Part shown: piece by piece, positions 27,461 through 37,070 of the stretch
Layout of the letters: each line of letters starts with the position of its first letter
How positions within the stretch are numbered: the first letter of the stretch is position 1
Source: Planctomycetota bacterium
Lineage (GTDB): Bacteria > Planctomycetota > MHYJ01 > JACQXL01 > JACQZI01
Assembly (NCBI GenBank): GCA_016207825.1
Contig: JACQZI010000023.1
Coordinates: 62,001 to 126,000, forward strand
Direction: 5' to 3'
Length of the DNA: 64,000 nucleotides
Notes under the pieces: generated by a model
Told to the model about the DNA's origin: nothing
Databases searched by the model: none
Seen by the model: the letters and a program-made list of their open reading frames with translations, nothing else
Position numbers and translations under genes: made by a program

Positions 27461-29767
27461 TTATGGCGGAACACCGATAGCAGTAGCGTTTTCGAATTCA
27501 AGATAACTGCTATCCACTATCTTCACTCCGGCACGCTGACCACCTCCGATATCATTGGCCAGTTTATACACGATGTAATAGGTCTTAGAGGTGGTCGTCA
27601 CTTGCCAGCGTTTCATGTTGAGGTAACACGTGCCGTTGGCGAAATTGCCTTTAGAGATAAGGATATCACCGACATCCCAGAAACCGTTGTTATTATTTTC
27701 GCACCAGACCTGGACTTCGATTTTAGAATCCGGGCAGGCGCTGTTAGAAGAATATGCCTTTAAGCCTTTATCAATACGAAAGCGCTTCCAGCGGGCAGTG
27801 CCATCAAAGGTTTTCATTTCAAACTTGACATGCGCTATTGATTGGCCCATTTGAATAGAATTCCCATTGATAATATCAGACCAGTTGGTGGTGGAGACAG
27901 CCATCCCTGTCGCATATTCCAAGCCCCAATTAGATAGAGTCGGTGTTTTAGTAGAATCGGATGTGGAAAAATTTGCTCTAATCTTTATACCGCTAATGTT
28001 TGTAAATATTTCCGGATAAGTTGCTTTAAGATCAGTTCCTGCCGGAACATTAGCTACTAAAAGAGAACCATTGGATGAACTTAGAACATCCACGGTTAAT
28101 ATGGTATTCGTCGGTGTAGTCTTAGTAAAGGTTAAGACCCCCCAGTAAATAATACCAGTTGGTGTAATTGCAGGTGAGATATAAGCGCCCGGAGTAAGAT
28201 ATGGAATTACCCCGCCGAAATAATTCGGGGTAGGAGCTGTTCCTGAAAAAGAATAATACTTTGTATAAATTCTTCCCCCTCCGCCAGCGCCGCCTTCATT
28301 GTCAAACCCACCACTTCCTCCATTCCCACCATTCGCCGTAATACTACCAGAATTATTTGCGATGTTGGCAAAAAGAATAATTGAACCACCAGCGCCACCA
28401 CCACCTCCTCCACTTCTTGCATTGTTTATAGTTGTTCCATTACTTCCGTTACTACCACCTGCTGTAATAGAAGCTCCAGAAGACATATTGATTGTCGTAG
28501 CAGAAATAAAAACTATTCCGCCTCCATTACCACCTGAAGCACCTGTAGGCTGATCATTAGAAGTTCGTGCACCACCACCTGCTCCTCCTCCCCCGCCTAA
28601 ATATGCTCGTTGATTAAGAGTGCCTGACCCGGCACCATCTGCGGTGCGTCCATCATTTCCACCACCACCACCTCCTCCAGCACAAGTAGAACCGACGATC
28701 GAAAAACCACCTGTTCCACCCGTAGATACTGAGCCTCCGCCTCCATCACCACGTCCCCCTCCTCCTGTTCCGGGAGAGCCATTGCCCCCACCCCCGCCGC
28801 CTCCTCCGGCAGTGCCAACTGTTGCATGATAAGAACCACCACCACCACCGCCACCTAAACCAATATTACCGGCACCACCGGTTCGAGCAGTAATTCCATC
28901 TCCACCAGCACCTCCCCCGCCGCCTTGACCTGAATTACCATTAGTATCATATCTCCCACCGGTAGCACCAATTCCATTATAGGTTACACCACCCGGAGCG
29001 TTTTGACTATAAGTCGTTCCCCCGGCACCACCAGTAAACCCTTTCCCGGAAACAGTAACACCATTAGCAACATTTACCGTAACGGTTCCGCTTACCCGGA
29101 ATGCCACAACGCCACCTTTACCGTTTATCCCCTCATAAGCAGAACAGGTAAATGAACCACCGGAATTAATTGTAACATTAGTATAGTTAGGAACTCTTTG
29201 AACCATAATTTTCTGAGCTGCGCCATTATAGGCGTTAGTAAAATTAACATCCACGGTGATTGAGTTTGAGGCAACTACTGAAACTTTCTTGAATTCATAT
29301 AAGCCGACATTAGCATAATCACCCGAAGCTCCTTTAAGGTTAATAATAATAATTTCATCTCCGACGGCAAACCCATCTGGAACGTCCACCTCTGACGATA
29401 TAACTTTCTGTCCTGACGCAACATTTTGATCGACCTGCCAGTTAACTCCATCAGGTTCTCCCGGGGTCCGGCCAGTAGCAATAGTATCTGAATTAATATT
29501 TTTGGCCGTAGAAATCGTTATTGCGCCATCAGCACCAGTGCCGGTATTAATAGATTCGCTTCGCTTGAGAGTTACATCTGCCGCGCCTGTGGTGGTGACG
29601 GTATCAGTAAAAATCCCATCGGTAAAGGTTGTTTGGGACCAGGAATCAGCATGGACAAAATCCCAATGGCCAATGAGCAATGACCAAACAATGACCCCGC
29701 CAATGGCGAGGCTCGCCCGAATGGGCAGCAATAACCAAATCCCAATGACCGATTTCCTGATTTTCAT
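27461..29767 (-). CDS. Large secreted glycine-rich protein
   Basis: 768 aa. The N-terminus has basic residues followed by a long hydrophobic segment ending near HADSW (about residue 41), a plausible export signal. Residues about 60-215 are beta-rich; about 215-500 are extremely Gly-rich, with repeated GGGGGGG runs alternating with Ser/Asn/Thr; the remainder (about 500-768) is a beta-rich domain with FWDVGDILISKG and YYIVYKLANDIGGGQRAG. The composition suggests a surface or matrix adhesin-like protein. AAAGGAGGATG lies just before the ATG, and a consensus sigma-54 promoter is 80 bases upstream. The hydrophobic signal segment is encoded by CAATGACCAA-type repeat words. No homologous family can be named. 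Confidence 0.75.
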   Translation of the reverse strand: MKIRKSVIGIWLLLPIRASLAIGGVIVWSLLIGHWDFVHADSWSQTTFTDGIFTDTVTTTGAADVTLKRSESINTGTGADGAITISTAKNINSDTIATGRTPGEPDGVNWQVDQNVASGQKVISSEVDVPDGFAVGDEIIIINLKGASGDYANVGLYEFKKVSVVASNSITVDVNFTNAYNGAAQKIMVQRVPNYTNVTINSGGSFTCSAYEGINGKGGVVAFRVSGTVTVNVANGVTVSGKGFTGGAGGTTYSQNAPGGVTYNGIGATGGRYDTNGNSGQGGGGGAGGDGITARTGGAGNIGLGGGGGGGSYHATVGTAGGGGGGGGNGSPGTGGGGRGDGGGGSVSTGGTGGFSIVGSTCAGGGGGGGNDGRTADGAGSGTLNQRAYLGGGGGAGGGARTSNDQPTGASGGNGGGIVFISATTINMSSGASITAGGSNGSNGTTINNARSGGGGGGAGGSIILFANIANNSGSITANGGNGGSGGFDNEGGAGGGGRIYTKYYSFSGTAPTPNYFGGVIPYLTPGAYISPAITPTGIIYWGVLTFTKTTPTNTILTVDVLSSSNGSLLVANVPAGTDLKATYPEIFTNISGIKIRANFSTSDSTKTPTLSNWGLEYATGMAVSTTNWSDIINGNSIQMGQSIAHVKFEMKTFDGTARWKRFRIDKGLKAYSSNSACPDSKIEVQVWCENNNNGFWDVGDILISKGNFANGTCYLNMKRWQVTTTSKTYYIVYKLANDIGGGQRAGVKIVDSSYLEFENATAIGVPP

Positions 29768-29848
29768 ATAATTTTCATCCTCCTTTGCGCCCCGCCTTTG
29801 GCGAGGCTCGCCTTCGGCGGCTTAGCGGTTAATAGCTGTATTTAATGT

Positions 29849-29867
29849 ATAGCAAATATCGTGCCAA
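29849..29867 (-). promoter_or_regulatory. Sigma-54 promoter 1
   Basis: The minus strand reads TTGGCACGATATTTGCTAT, matching the -24/-12 consensus TGGCACG-N4-TTGCW exactly. It drives the glycine-rich gene at 29767. The identical 19 bases occur upstream of the paralogous locus at 59987-60005. Confidence 0.85.
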
Positions 29868-30003
29868 CGAAACGGGAAGTTTTTGAGAATTTTAATAATT
29901 TCTTACTGGTTAAAAATCAAGTAGATATAATGTTCGCCTATATAAATCAGTTCGTGATTTTATTTGAGGTGACAACTCAGTTGCCACTTAAGATGATTTC
30001 GTG

Positions 30004-31783
30004 TTACCGTTTGGTAACATCGGCTGGTTTAATGCTGTCGTGTTTTAGTTTCTTACGCAGGCCAAAGCGGGTTAATCCCAATTGCCGGGCGGTTTGAGTG
30101 ATATTGCCCTGATATTTTTGAAGGGCGGTAATAATGGCGTTTCGTTCTATTTCTTTCAGACTTAAACCGTCTTGCCCCATAGTGGTGCTTGGGGTGGAAG
30201 ACAAATAATTACGAATGATTTCCGAGAGCATTATTTCTGTAATGGTTTTAGCATCAGGATACAAAGCACAGATGCGTTTTATCTCGTTTTCTAGTTCGCG
30301 GATATTGCCGGGCCAGGGGTAGGCGGTGAAAAGCGCTAACGCGCTGGGGGATATGTCAGCCCCGACGTTCGTCGGGACTTCGCTTCGCTCCGGAATTTCC
30401 TTACGGGAAGAGAAGCTTTTCTTCCATAACCCGCAGGAGCTTCTGTTGCATAGACGGGGACATATTGGCAACCTCATCTATAAAAAGCGTTCCATCTGAT
30501 GCAAGTTCAATATAACCTTTTTTATCTTCTACGGCACCGGTAAACGAGCCTTTGGTATGGCCGAATAAACTACTTTCAATAAGCGTTTCCGGAAGAACTC
30601 CGCAATTGAACGGGAAATAGATTTTGTCTGCGCGCAGGCTGTTAGTATGTATGGCATTGGCAATAAGTTCCTTGCCTGTTCCGGTTTCACCCTGGATCAG
30701 AATCGGTAAATCAGTCGGGGCAACCTTTTCTATGAGTTGATAAACCTCTTGCATCGGAACGGATTTGCCAACAATATGTTTATAATTAGAAGTTTTAATA
30801 TGCTGATTAAGTGTATCAGCAAGAATAGCTGGAGAAAGGGTTGATTCCTTCGTTGCAGATTGTATTTGCCGGAAGAGCTTTTCAAATTCACGTGTTTTTT
30901 CATAGAGCCAAACGCTGTCGAGTTTGTTTATAATCAGCTTTATTCGTTTTTCAATCATCTCTGCTTTATGGGACATATTTTTAAGAGAATAACATTTGCT
31001 CAAAAGCAAACCGGATTCGCAAATCAGTTCATTAAGTTTTAAACGGCGGGCATCATCAAAAATATTATTTAATGCTGGGATAGCTAAATCTAACCGTTTT
31101 TCCAAGAGGTTAATAATGGCAAGATTGATTCTTCCCGTAATTAGCCCTTGTTGAAAATTTAATTCCTTGCTAAGTTTGACGCATTCTTGAAAAGATTGGG
31201 TCGCCATGTTATACTCTTTTAATACAACTTGATACTCTCCCTTAAGATGATAATAATCTATGCGGGCAAGCTTGTTAGATTGGAAAAGGTTAGGTAAAGA
31301 AAGTTTTGCATCTATGATTTCACGAACTTTTTCTAAGTCATTCTTCTGCAAATAGCACCAAGCTAATCCAATATATGTTGCCGGATACATTTTATCAGAT
31401 AAAAGAGACTTGTTGCCAGGTTTTTGATAGTATTGTTCTACTTTTTGTAATTGATTTAAAGCCTGAGAGATATTTCTCATTTCCAGGAAGTTATTGCCTA
31501 TTAGTAAAGAAGTAAAAGCAATGTCTATTGGCTCAAAATGATGTTTTAAGGCTATCAAATAAGCTTTGTAAAAAACATCAATAGAACGAGAATATTCTGC
31601 CAGATGGTAATAAACGAGACCTGATAAACGGTACAACATATATTCTTCAAAGGGAGTGTAATGAAAAGACGAGAGTTTTTTAGCACTAATTTTGCTGAGT
31701 CGTTTTGCATGGGCCCAATCTTGTTTATTCAAAGCAGACTTGATTTGTTCCAGATAACCGGATAGCGATTGGCGTTTTGTCAT
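30004..31783 (-). pseudogene. Sigma-54-dependent Fis-family activator with internal deletion and frameshift
   Basis: The 5' part (31783-30401) encodes a TPR-like helical sensor region (about 1-300) and the start of the AAA+ domain: GETGTGKELIANAIH (Walker A), FGHTKGSFTGAVED (the sigma-54-contacting loop) and GTLFIDEVANMS (Walker B). It then stops after LLRVMEEKLLFP. The other frame resumes at ISPSALALFTAYPWPGNIRELENEI and runs through the Fis-type helix-turn-helix (NITQTARQLGLTRFGLRKKL) to 30004. Some 80-90 residues holding sensor 1 and the arginine-finger region are missing, replaced by a short hairpin element at 30361-30400. The ATG at 31783 fits the promoter; the TTG at 31819 is its -35 box. 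As it stands it cannot be a working activator. Confidence 0.82.
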
Positions 31784-31790
31784 GGTTCCA

Positions 31791-31819
31791 TTTATACAAA
31801 AAGAAGGAGCGGTTGTCAA
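31791..31819 (-). promoter_or_regulatory. Sigma-70 promoter of the activator gene
   Basis: Minus-strand TTGACA (31819-31814), 17-bp spacer, TATAAA (31796-31791); the ATG at 31783 follows 7 bases later, a leaderless arrangement. Confidence 0.75.
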
Positions 31820-31827
31820 GACCTTTA

Positions 31828-31907
31828 CCCCGTTAGAGGTGATGCTTTCTCGCTAAATAAAACAGGGGGTAGCTTTATGTCAAGCATTATTTATACCTCT
31901 AACGGGG
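31828..31907. promoter_or_regulatory. 13-bp inverted repeat upstream of the activator
   Basis: CCCCGTTAGAGGT (31828-31840) and ACCTCTAACGGGG (31895-31907) are perfect inverted copies 54 bp apart. A second TTGACA-like box lies between them. The pair could bind a regulator or form a long-range hairpin. Confidence 0.45.
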
Positions 31908-32048
31908 CGAGCAGATTTTATCTAACTATTGTTTACCATCAAAACAACTTTTAATAATAATGCTTCATTTTTCTCCTAAACCAAAACTCCAGCAAATTTC
32001 TAACGGGTCAAGTTCAACCCCGCATTTAATTCACTAAATCCTTTTGTC

Positions 32049-32077
32049 TTGACCCAATTACGCTCCTCTGATAAAAT
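32049..32077 (+). promoter_or_regulatory. Promoter of the folP operon
   Basis: TTGACC at 32049-32054, 17-bp spacer, TAAAAT at 32072-32077; ATG 32085 is 7 bases downstream. The in-frame TTG at 32049 is the -35 box. Confidence 0.7.
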
Positions 32078-32084
32078 AATTTCT

Positions 32085-32969
32085 ATGCTACATGCCAAGA
32101 TGAATACTTTAAACAATCCTGCGGAAATCGTTTATCCGGGCGGGAAGCTTTCCTTAAAACGCACCCTTATTATGGGCATCTTGAATATCACCCCGGATTC
32201 TTTTTCCGACGGAGGCAGGTTCCTCGATTGCCACCAGGCCGTTAAGCAGGCACTCCGCATGCTTGATGACGGAGCGGATATCATTGATATCGGCGGCGAA
32301 TCCACCCGGCCCGGCGCAGACCCCGTCCCCTTAGAGACCGAACTTGAACGGGTGCTCCCGGTGATAGAATCAATCTTGAAGAAACGCCCGGAGGCGGTCA
32401 TCTCCATAGATACCTATAAATCCGCCGTGGCCAGAAAGGCAATCGAATCCGGCGCCCGGATGGTGAATGATATCTCGGGACTCGGCTTTGACCCGGAAAT
32501 GAAAAACGTCGTGCGGGATAAGCATGTGCCGGTCATCATCATGCATATCAAAGGGACTCCGCGCGATATGCAGAAAAATCCGCATTACGACAACCTGATA
32601 ACGGAACTAATCGCTTATTTCAGGAAGAGGATAACCGAGGCCTTGAAAAGAGGCATAGAGAAAAGTCAGATTATTATTGACCCGGGCATAGGATTTGGTA
32701 AAAGATTAGAGGATAATTACGAGATACTAAACCGGCTGGATGAGTTCACGGCGCTGGGTTTTCCGGTGCTGGTGGGCCCTTCCAGGAAATCGTTTATCGG
32801 CCGGGAACTGAATCTCCCGCCGGAGGAAAGGATATTCGGGACCGCCGCGGCGGTATCAATCGCCGTCTGGAAGGGAGCCAATATCCTCCGCGTTCATGAT
32901 GTTAAGGAAATGGTTGAGGTGATAAGGATTGTTGAAAGAATAAAATCCCGCTCCATCCCGCCCTTATAG
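32085..32969 (+). CDS. folP: Dihydropteroate synthase
   Basis: Condenses p-aminobenzoate with dihydropterin pyrophosphate in folate synthesis; the sulfonamide target. The TIM barrel shows MGILNITPDSFSDGGRF, DIIDIGGESTRPGADP, MVNDISGLG, IIIDPGIGFGK and LVGPSRKSFIG, all conserved. 294 aa from ATG 32085, chosen because the promoter leaves no room for an earlier start; a further ATG at 32100 is possible. First gene of a probable operon with cdaA, cdaR, glmM and pdxJ, though 60 bases holding a short repeat separate it from cdaA. Confidence 0.95.
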   Translation: MLHAKMNTLNNPAEIVYPGGKLSLKRTLIMGILNITPDSFSDGGRFLDCHQAVKQALRMLDDGADIIDIGGESTRPGADPVPLETELERVLPVIESILKKRPEAVISIDTYKSAVARKAIESGARMVNDISGLGFDPEMKNVVRDKHVPVIIMHIKGTPRDMQKNPHYDNLITELIAYFRKRITEALKRGIEKSQIIIDPGIGFGKRLEDNYEILNRLDEFTALGFPVLVGPSRKSFIGRELNLPPEERIFGTAAAVSIAVWKGANILRVHDVKEMVEVIRIVERIKSRSIPPL

Positions 32970-33029
32970 GACTTCCGTTGGTCGCAAGGCGGGATTTCGA
33001 GCATGCTCCCTTAAAGGGGGACGTAAACT

Positions 33030-33848
33030 ATGTCTTATATAAAACCGGCGATTGAAATAGGCATCCTGTTTTTCATGTTCTACATGGTGCTTTTGAGCAT
33101 GCGCGGGACGCGCGGCGCAGGAATGCTTAAGGGACTCTTCTTTATTTTCATGATAACCTTTTTGGTCGCCGTGACGGTCAGTAAAATATTCGAACTGGAA
33201 GTGGTGTTATATATCCTTCAGAACTGGCTGCCCACCATCGCGATATTTACTCTCATCGTCATTTTCCACCCGGAATTGCGTAACGCCCTTTTAAAGCTTG
33301 GCCAGACCAAGCTTTTTTATTCTTTCTTCAAGCATAAATCCATGGTTTTGGAGGAAGTGATTGACGCGGCGATAAAGCTTTCCCGCTCCAAGACCGGGAT
33401 GCTCGTGGCGATAGAGCGCGATATCGGCTTAAAGAACTATATCGAAGGCGGGGTCAAGATAGATTCGGAAGTGACGAGCGAGCTTTTGCAGACGATATTT
33501 TTCCCCAAGACCGCCCTCCACGACGGCGCGGTCATCATAAAAGAGGAACGCATTGCCGCGGCCGGATGTCTCTTTCCCCTGACCGATAACATGGAGCTTT
33601 CCAAGACGGTCGGCACGCGCCACCGAGCCGGTATCGGCATTACCGAAGAAAGCGACGCCATCGTCGTCATCGTCTCCGAAGAAACCGGCACGATTTCCGT
33701 GGCATTGAACGGAAAACTCACTTCAGACCTGGACAAGGACTCGCTGAGAAAGCTTTTAGAAAGCCTTTACCTTAAACCGGCGCAGGCGCAAATCCAGGCA
33801 AAACCAACAGAGATAAAAGAAGCGACGAAAACAGAAGGCACGAAATGA
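33030..33848 (+). CDS. cdaA: Diadenylate cyclase CdaA
   Basis: Makes the second messenger c-di-AMP from two ATP. Three N-terminal membrane helices (about 8-28, 33-55 and 59-78) anchor a cytoplasmic DisA_N domain (about 85-245) whose catalytic marks, HDGAVIIKEERIAAAGC and GTRHRAGIGITEESDA, are intact. 272 aa, with an extra Lys/Ala/Thr-rich tail. The neighbours cdaR (4-base overlap) and glmM reproduce the cda-glm cluster known from Firmicutes and other phyla, in which CdaR and GlmM modulate the cyclase. Confidence 0.96.
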   Translation: MSYIKPAIEIGILFFMFYMVLLSMRGTRGAGMLKGLFFIFMITFLVAVTVSKIFELEVVLYILQNWLPTIAIFTLIVIFHPELRNALLKLGQTKLFYSFFKHKSMVLEEVIDAAIKLSRSKTGMLVAIERDIGLKNYIEGGVKIDSEVTSELLQTIFFPKTALHDGAVIIKEERIAAAGCLFPLTDNMELSKTVGTRHRAGIGITEESDAIVVIVSEETGTISVALNGKLTSDLDKDSLRKLLESLYLKPAQAQIQAKPTEIKEATKTEGTK

Positions 33849-34855
33849 AAGAACAACTGCCTAAATTGATAAAATGGATTGCCAACTTGTTTACCGATAA
33901 TTTCGGGACCAAGATGATGGCGTTATTACTTGCCATCGGCATCTGGGTATATGTCAACCGGTTATACACCGAACCGCCCAAGCCCGTCATGGCACAGCTT
34001 AAGCTGATTGTCCCCAGCGGGATGGTCGGCTACGCGGAGGATGCGGATGACGGCAAGCCGGTCAGTTCTATCGAAATCACCCTGGAAGGCCCGAGGGGAA
34101 TCCTTTCCGAAATCACGGACGATATCACCTGCCGCCACCGGGTGGCGCCGACCATGGATGACAATATTCCACAGGTGGAAGATATCAAGGAATCCGATTT
34201 TAACCTGCCTTCCGGAGTCATGGTGAAGAAGATGAAACCGGCAAAAATCCGGGTGTGGCTGATGAAAGAAATGGAAAAATATATAATAATAGATACGGAC
34301 AACTGCTGGTCAGGGAAACCTTCATCCGGCTACCGCGTCTCTGAAGTGTGGGCGGAACCCGCGGAAATAATGGTGCGCGGACCCAAGAGCGTCCTGGAAA
34401 CGAAGTCATCCATTGGGTGCATCCCGGTGGATGTTTCCGGCGCCACGGCTTCTTTCGAGCGCGAAGGCAGGATACAGCCGACCATAGAAAACAAGCCCGT
34501 CGTTGCCAGCCAGAATTTCAAGCTTGTCATAACCATCGCCGAAGAGTTGAAAGAAACCGTGCTGAAAACGGATATCAATATCGTCCTGCCGCAGGATTTC
34601 GCTTACAAGGTCAAGGTCAAGCCTAAGCAAGCGGAAGTACGCCTTAAAGGGCCTCCGGAAAGCATTAGGCTTTTAAAGCCGACTCATTTTAACGTGTTCG
34701 TAAATATTAACACTATCTACGAGAACATCGCTGATTTGGTCCCGGGCAGGAGCTATCCGGGAGTCAGCCTCGAATTCCAGCTTACCGATAAGGCGCCCAA
34801 AGGCATCATCTTAGCCGAGCCTTTGAAATCGGTCACGGTTGATATAACGGAATAA
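33845..34855 (+). CDS. cdaR: YbbR-domain protein CdaR
   Basis: 336 aa: one N-terminal membrane helix (about 24-41, MMALLLAIGIWVYVN) followed by three or so YbbR beta-domains outside the membrane, seen in ITLEGPRGILSEI, IMVRGPKSVLE and VRLKGPPESIRLL, spaced by about 90 residues. CdaR regulates the neighbouring CdaA cyclase in organisms where it has been studied. It overlaps cdaA by ATGA and lies 2 bases before glmM, so the three are translationally linked. Confidence 0.92.
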   Translation: MKEQLPKLIKWIANLFTDNFGTKMMALLLAIGIWVYVNRLYTEPPKPVMAQLKLIVPSGMVGYAEDADDGKPVSSIEITLEGPRGILSEITDDITCRHRVAPTMDDNIPQVEDIKESDFNLPSGVMVKKMKPAKIRVWLMKEMEKYIIIDTDNCWSGKPSSGYRVSEVWAEPAEIMVRGPKSVLETKSSIGCIPVDVSGATASFEREGRIQPTIENKPVVASQNFKLVITIAEELKETVLKTDINIVLPQDFAYKVKVKPKQAEVRLKGPPESIRLLKPTHFNVFVNINTIYENIADLVPGRSYPGVSLEFQLTDKAPKGIILAEPLKSVTVDITE

Positions 34856-34857
34856 TT

Positions 34858-36267
34858 ATGCATCAGCGAATCTTCGGGACGGACGGCATCAGGGATGTCG
34901 CCAATACAAACTTCCTCACCGCGGAAAACGTCCTTAAGCTCGGTAAAATTCTCGGGTACCTGCTTAAAAACAAGGCATCTATATTCCATACCCACCGGGT
35001 GCCCGCAATGGCCGGGCATGTCAAGCACGGCAAAGCGAATGGCCGGCATTCCGTATTAATCGGGCGCGACACGCGTATCTCCGGCCCGATGATAGAAAAC
35101 GCGCTTGCCTCAGGGTTATGCTCCCAGGGAATTGACGTCATACAGGCGGGCGTCATTTCTACTCCGGCACTCGCTTACCTTACCCGGAAAAAGGAATCTG
35201 TCTTGGGAATAATCATTTCCGCCTCGCACAACCAGTGCGAAAGCAACGGGATAAAAATATTTTCATCCGAAGGCATTAAGATACCTGATAAAGCTGAAAT
35301 CCTGATAGAAAAATATCTACTTGATAAACTGCGCGCAAAGTTTACATCTAAACAAACCGGGCGGCTCATAAACGCGCCGGAAAGCGCCATGGAATATGTC
35401 GGCGATATCGTAAACGGCGGCATCGGCCTTAAGGGCTTACGGATTGCGGTGGATTGCGCCAACGGGGCAACCTCGCTCATCGCGCCGGAGATTTTCGGGA
35501 AGCTGGGCGCCAAAGTCATCCCGGTAAACAACTGCCCAAACGGGACTAATATCAACCGTTGCTGCGGTTCTCTTTATCCGGAGGCAATCAGCCGCGCGGT
35601 AAAGCGCTACAAAGCCGATATCGGCTTTTCCTTCGATGGGGACGGCGACCGCCTTATCGTTTCCGATGAAAAAGGCGCCATCATTGACGGCGATTATATG
35701 CTGGTAATGCTCGCGAAATACCTGAAAAAGAAACGGATGCTCCGCAAGAACATGGTTGTGACCACGGTTATGGCAAATACCGGATTGGAAGTGGCTTTGA
35801 AAAAGGAAGGAATCAATATCATCCGCACCCCGGTAGGCGACCGGAACGTGGCGGACGTAATGTTCAAGAACGGTTATATCATAGGCGGGGAACAATCCGG
35901 GCACATCATACTCTTGCACCGTTCGGTCACCGGAGACGGCATTATCACGGCGCTGGAATTATTGCGCGTAATGAAAACGGAAGGAAAGTCGCTTTCGCGG
36001 CTGTCAAAATGCATGGCAAAATATCCGCAGGTCCTGATTAACCTCAAGGTAAAAACCAAGCCGGAATTGACATCGCTCAAAGGATATGATAGAATATTAA
36101 GCCAAACCAGGGGGCTTTTGGACGGGATGCACCAGATAGTGATAAGGTATTCCGGAACCGAACCGCTCCTGAGGATTATGATAGAAGCCCAAGATAAAAA
36201 GGCAATTGAATCAGCGGGAAAAAAGCTTGTTGGATTTTTTAGAGAACATCTTAAAATAATGGAGTAA
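34858..36267 (+). CDS. glmM: Phosphoglucosamine mutase-family protein GlmM
   Basis: Converts glucosamine-6-P to glucosamine-1-P for UDP-GlcNAc, the precursor of peptidoglycan and lipid A. All four alpha-D-phosphohexomutase motifs are present: the phosphoserine loop ISASHNQCESNGIKIF (about 120-135), the Mg2+ loop FDGDGDRL (about 259-266), the sugar loop GGEQSGHII (about 343-351) and the phosphate loop RYSGTEPLLRIM (about 428-439). 469 aa is slightly long: there is an N-terminal insertion around residues 38-60. The cda context supports GlmM over a general phosphomannomutase. Confidence 0.92.
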   Translation: MHQRIFGTDGIRDVANTNFLTAENVLKLGKILGYLLKNKASIFHTHRVPAMAGHVKHGKANGRHSVLIGRDTRISGPMIENALASGLCSQGIDVIQAGVISTPALAYLTRKKESVLGIIISASHNQCESNGIKIFSSEGIKIPDKAEILIEKYLLDKLRAKFTSKQTGRLINAPESAMEYVGDIVNGGIGLKGLRIAVDCANGATSLIAPEIFGKLGAKVIPVNNCPNGTNINRCCGSLYPEAISRAVKRYKADIGFSFDGDGDRLIVSDEKGAIIDGDYMLVMLAKYLKKKRMLRKNMVVTTVMANTGLEVALKKEGINIIRTPVGDRNVADVMFKNGYIIGGEQSGHIILLHRSVTGDGIITALELLRVMKTEGKSLSRLSKCMAKYPQVLINLKVKTKPELTSLKGYDRILSQTRGLLDGMHQIVIRYSGTEPLLRIMIEAQDKKAIESAGKKLVGFFREHLKIME

Positions 36268-36271
36268 TTAT

Positions 36272-37000
36272 ATGAAATTAGGAGTAAATATTGACCACGT
36301 TGCGACAGTCAGGCAGGCACGGCGCGGAAAAGAACCCGAACCGGTAACTGCAGCCGGAATAGCGGAGCTGGGCGGTGCGGATAGCATTGTCTGTCATTTG
36401 CGGGAAGACCGGCGCCATATCCAAGACCGCGATTTAAGACTATTAAAAGAAGTTATCGCAACCAGGTTAAACCTGGAGATGGCACTTTCCGACGAGATAG
36501 CAGATATAGCACTCCAGATAAAACCCCACCAGGTAACTTTTGTCCCGGAACGACGGCAGGAAATAACCACCGAAGGGGGGCTGGATATCATCAAGGAAAA
36601 AAAGCGCGTGCAGGAATTCACCAAGAAATTCCAGAAAGCCGGAACTACAGTATCGGTTTTCATAGACCCAAGCCGGGAACAACTTCAGATAGCAAAGATT
36701 ATCGGGGTAAATACGGTGGAGCTCCATACCGGCGAATACGCCAATACATATTCCCTGGACAATGAAACTGAACAGCAACGGGTGGCTTATCATAAATTAG
36801 CCGAAGCGGCTGTAATGGCGCGCAACATGCGCTTGAATGTGGCGGCCGGACACGGGCTTAATTATCAGAACGTCAAACCGATTGCCCGCATCATGGAAAT
36901 AGAAGAGCTGAATATCGGGCATAGCATCATCAGCCGGGCGGTTTTCTGCGGCATAGAACAGGCGGTCAGGGAAATGAAGGAATTAATCCAGAAGAAATAA
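36272..37000 (+). CDS. pdxJ: Pyridoxine 5'-phosphate synthase
   Basis: Last ring-forming step of DXP-dependent vitamin B6 synthesis. 242 aa, usual length. It starts KLGVNIDHVATVRQARRG, and the family residues HLREDRRHIQDRDL, LEMAL and LNVAAGHGLNYQN are in place. GGAG lies 8 bases before the ATG and overlaps the end of glmM by context (gap 4 bases), so it is in the folP-glmM operon. It is followed by a 257-bp region with hairpin repeats. Confidence 0.96.
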   Translation: MKLGVNIDHVATVRQARRGKEPEPVTAAGIAELGGADSIVCHLREDRRHIQDRDLRLLKEVIATRLNLEMALSDEIADIALQIKPHQVTFVPERRQEITTEGGLDIIKEKKRVQEFTKKFQKAGTTVSVFIDPSREQLQIAKIIGVNTVELHTGEYANTYSLDNETEQQRVAYHKLAEAAVMARNMRLNVAAGHGLNYQNVKPIARIMEIEELNIGHSIISRAVFCGIEQAVREMKELIQKK

Positions 37001-37070
37001 ACCCGCGGTTCGGTTGCCCTCTTTTATCATTTCTAATTTTCTTGTGGTTAGGACTATAGCCCTATACCAC

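Noticed and set aside
28299-28829. Pro-rich plus-strand frames
   Set aside because: They are the complement of the Gly-rich coding region (GGN codons read as CCN).
32049-32084. Upstream TTG start of folP
   Set aside because: The TTG is the -35 box of a good promoter; the ATG at 32085 fits the predicted transcript start.
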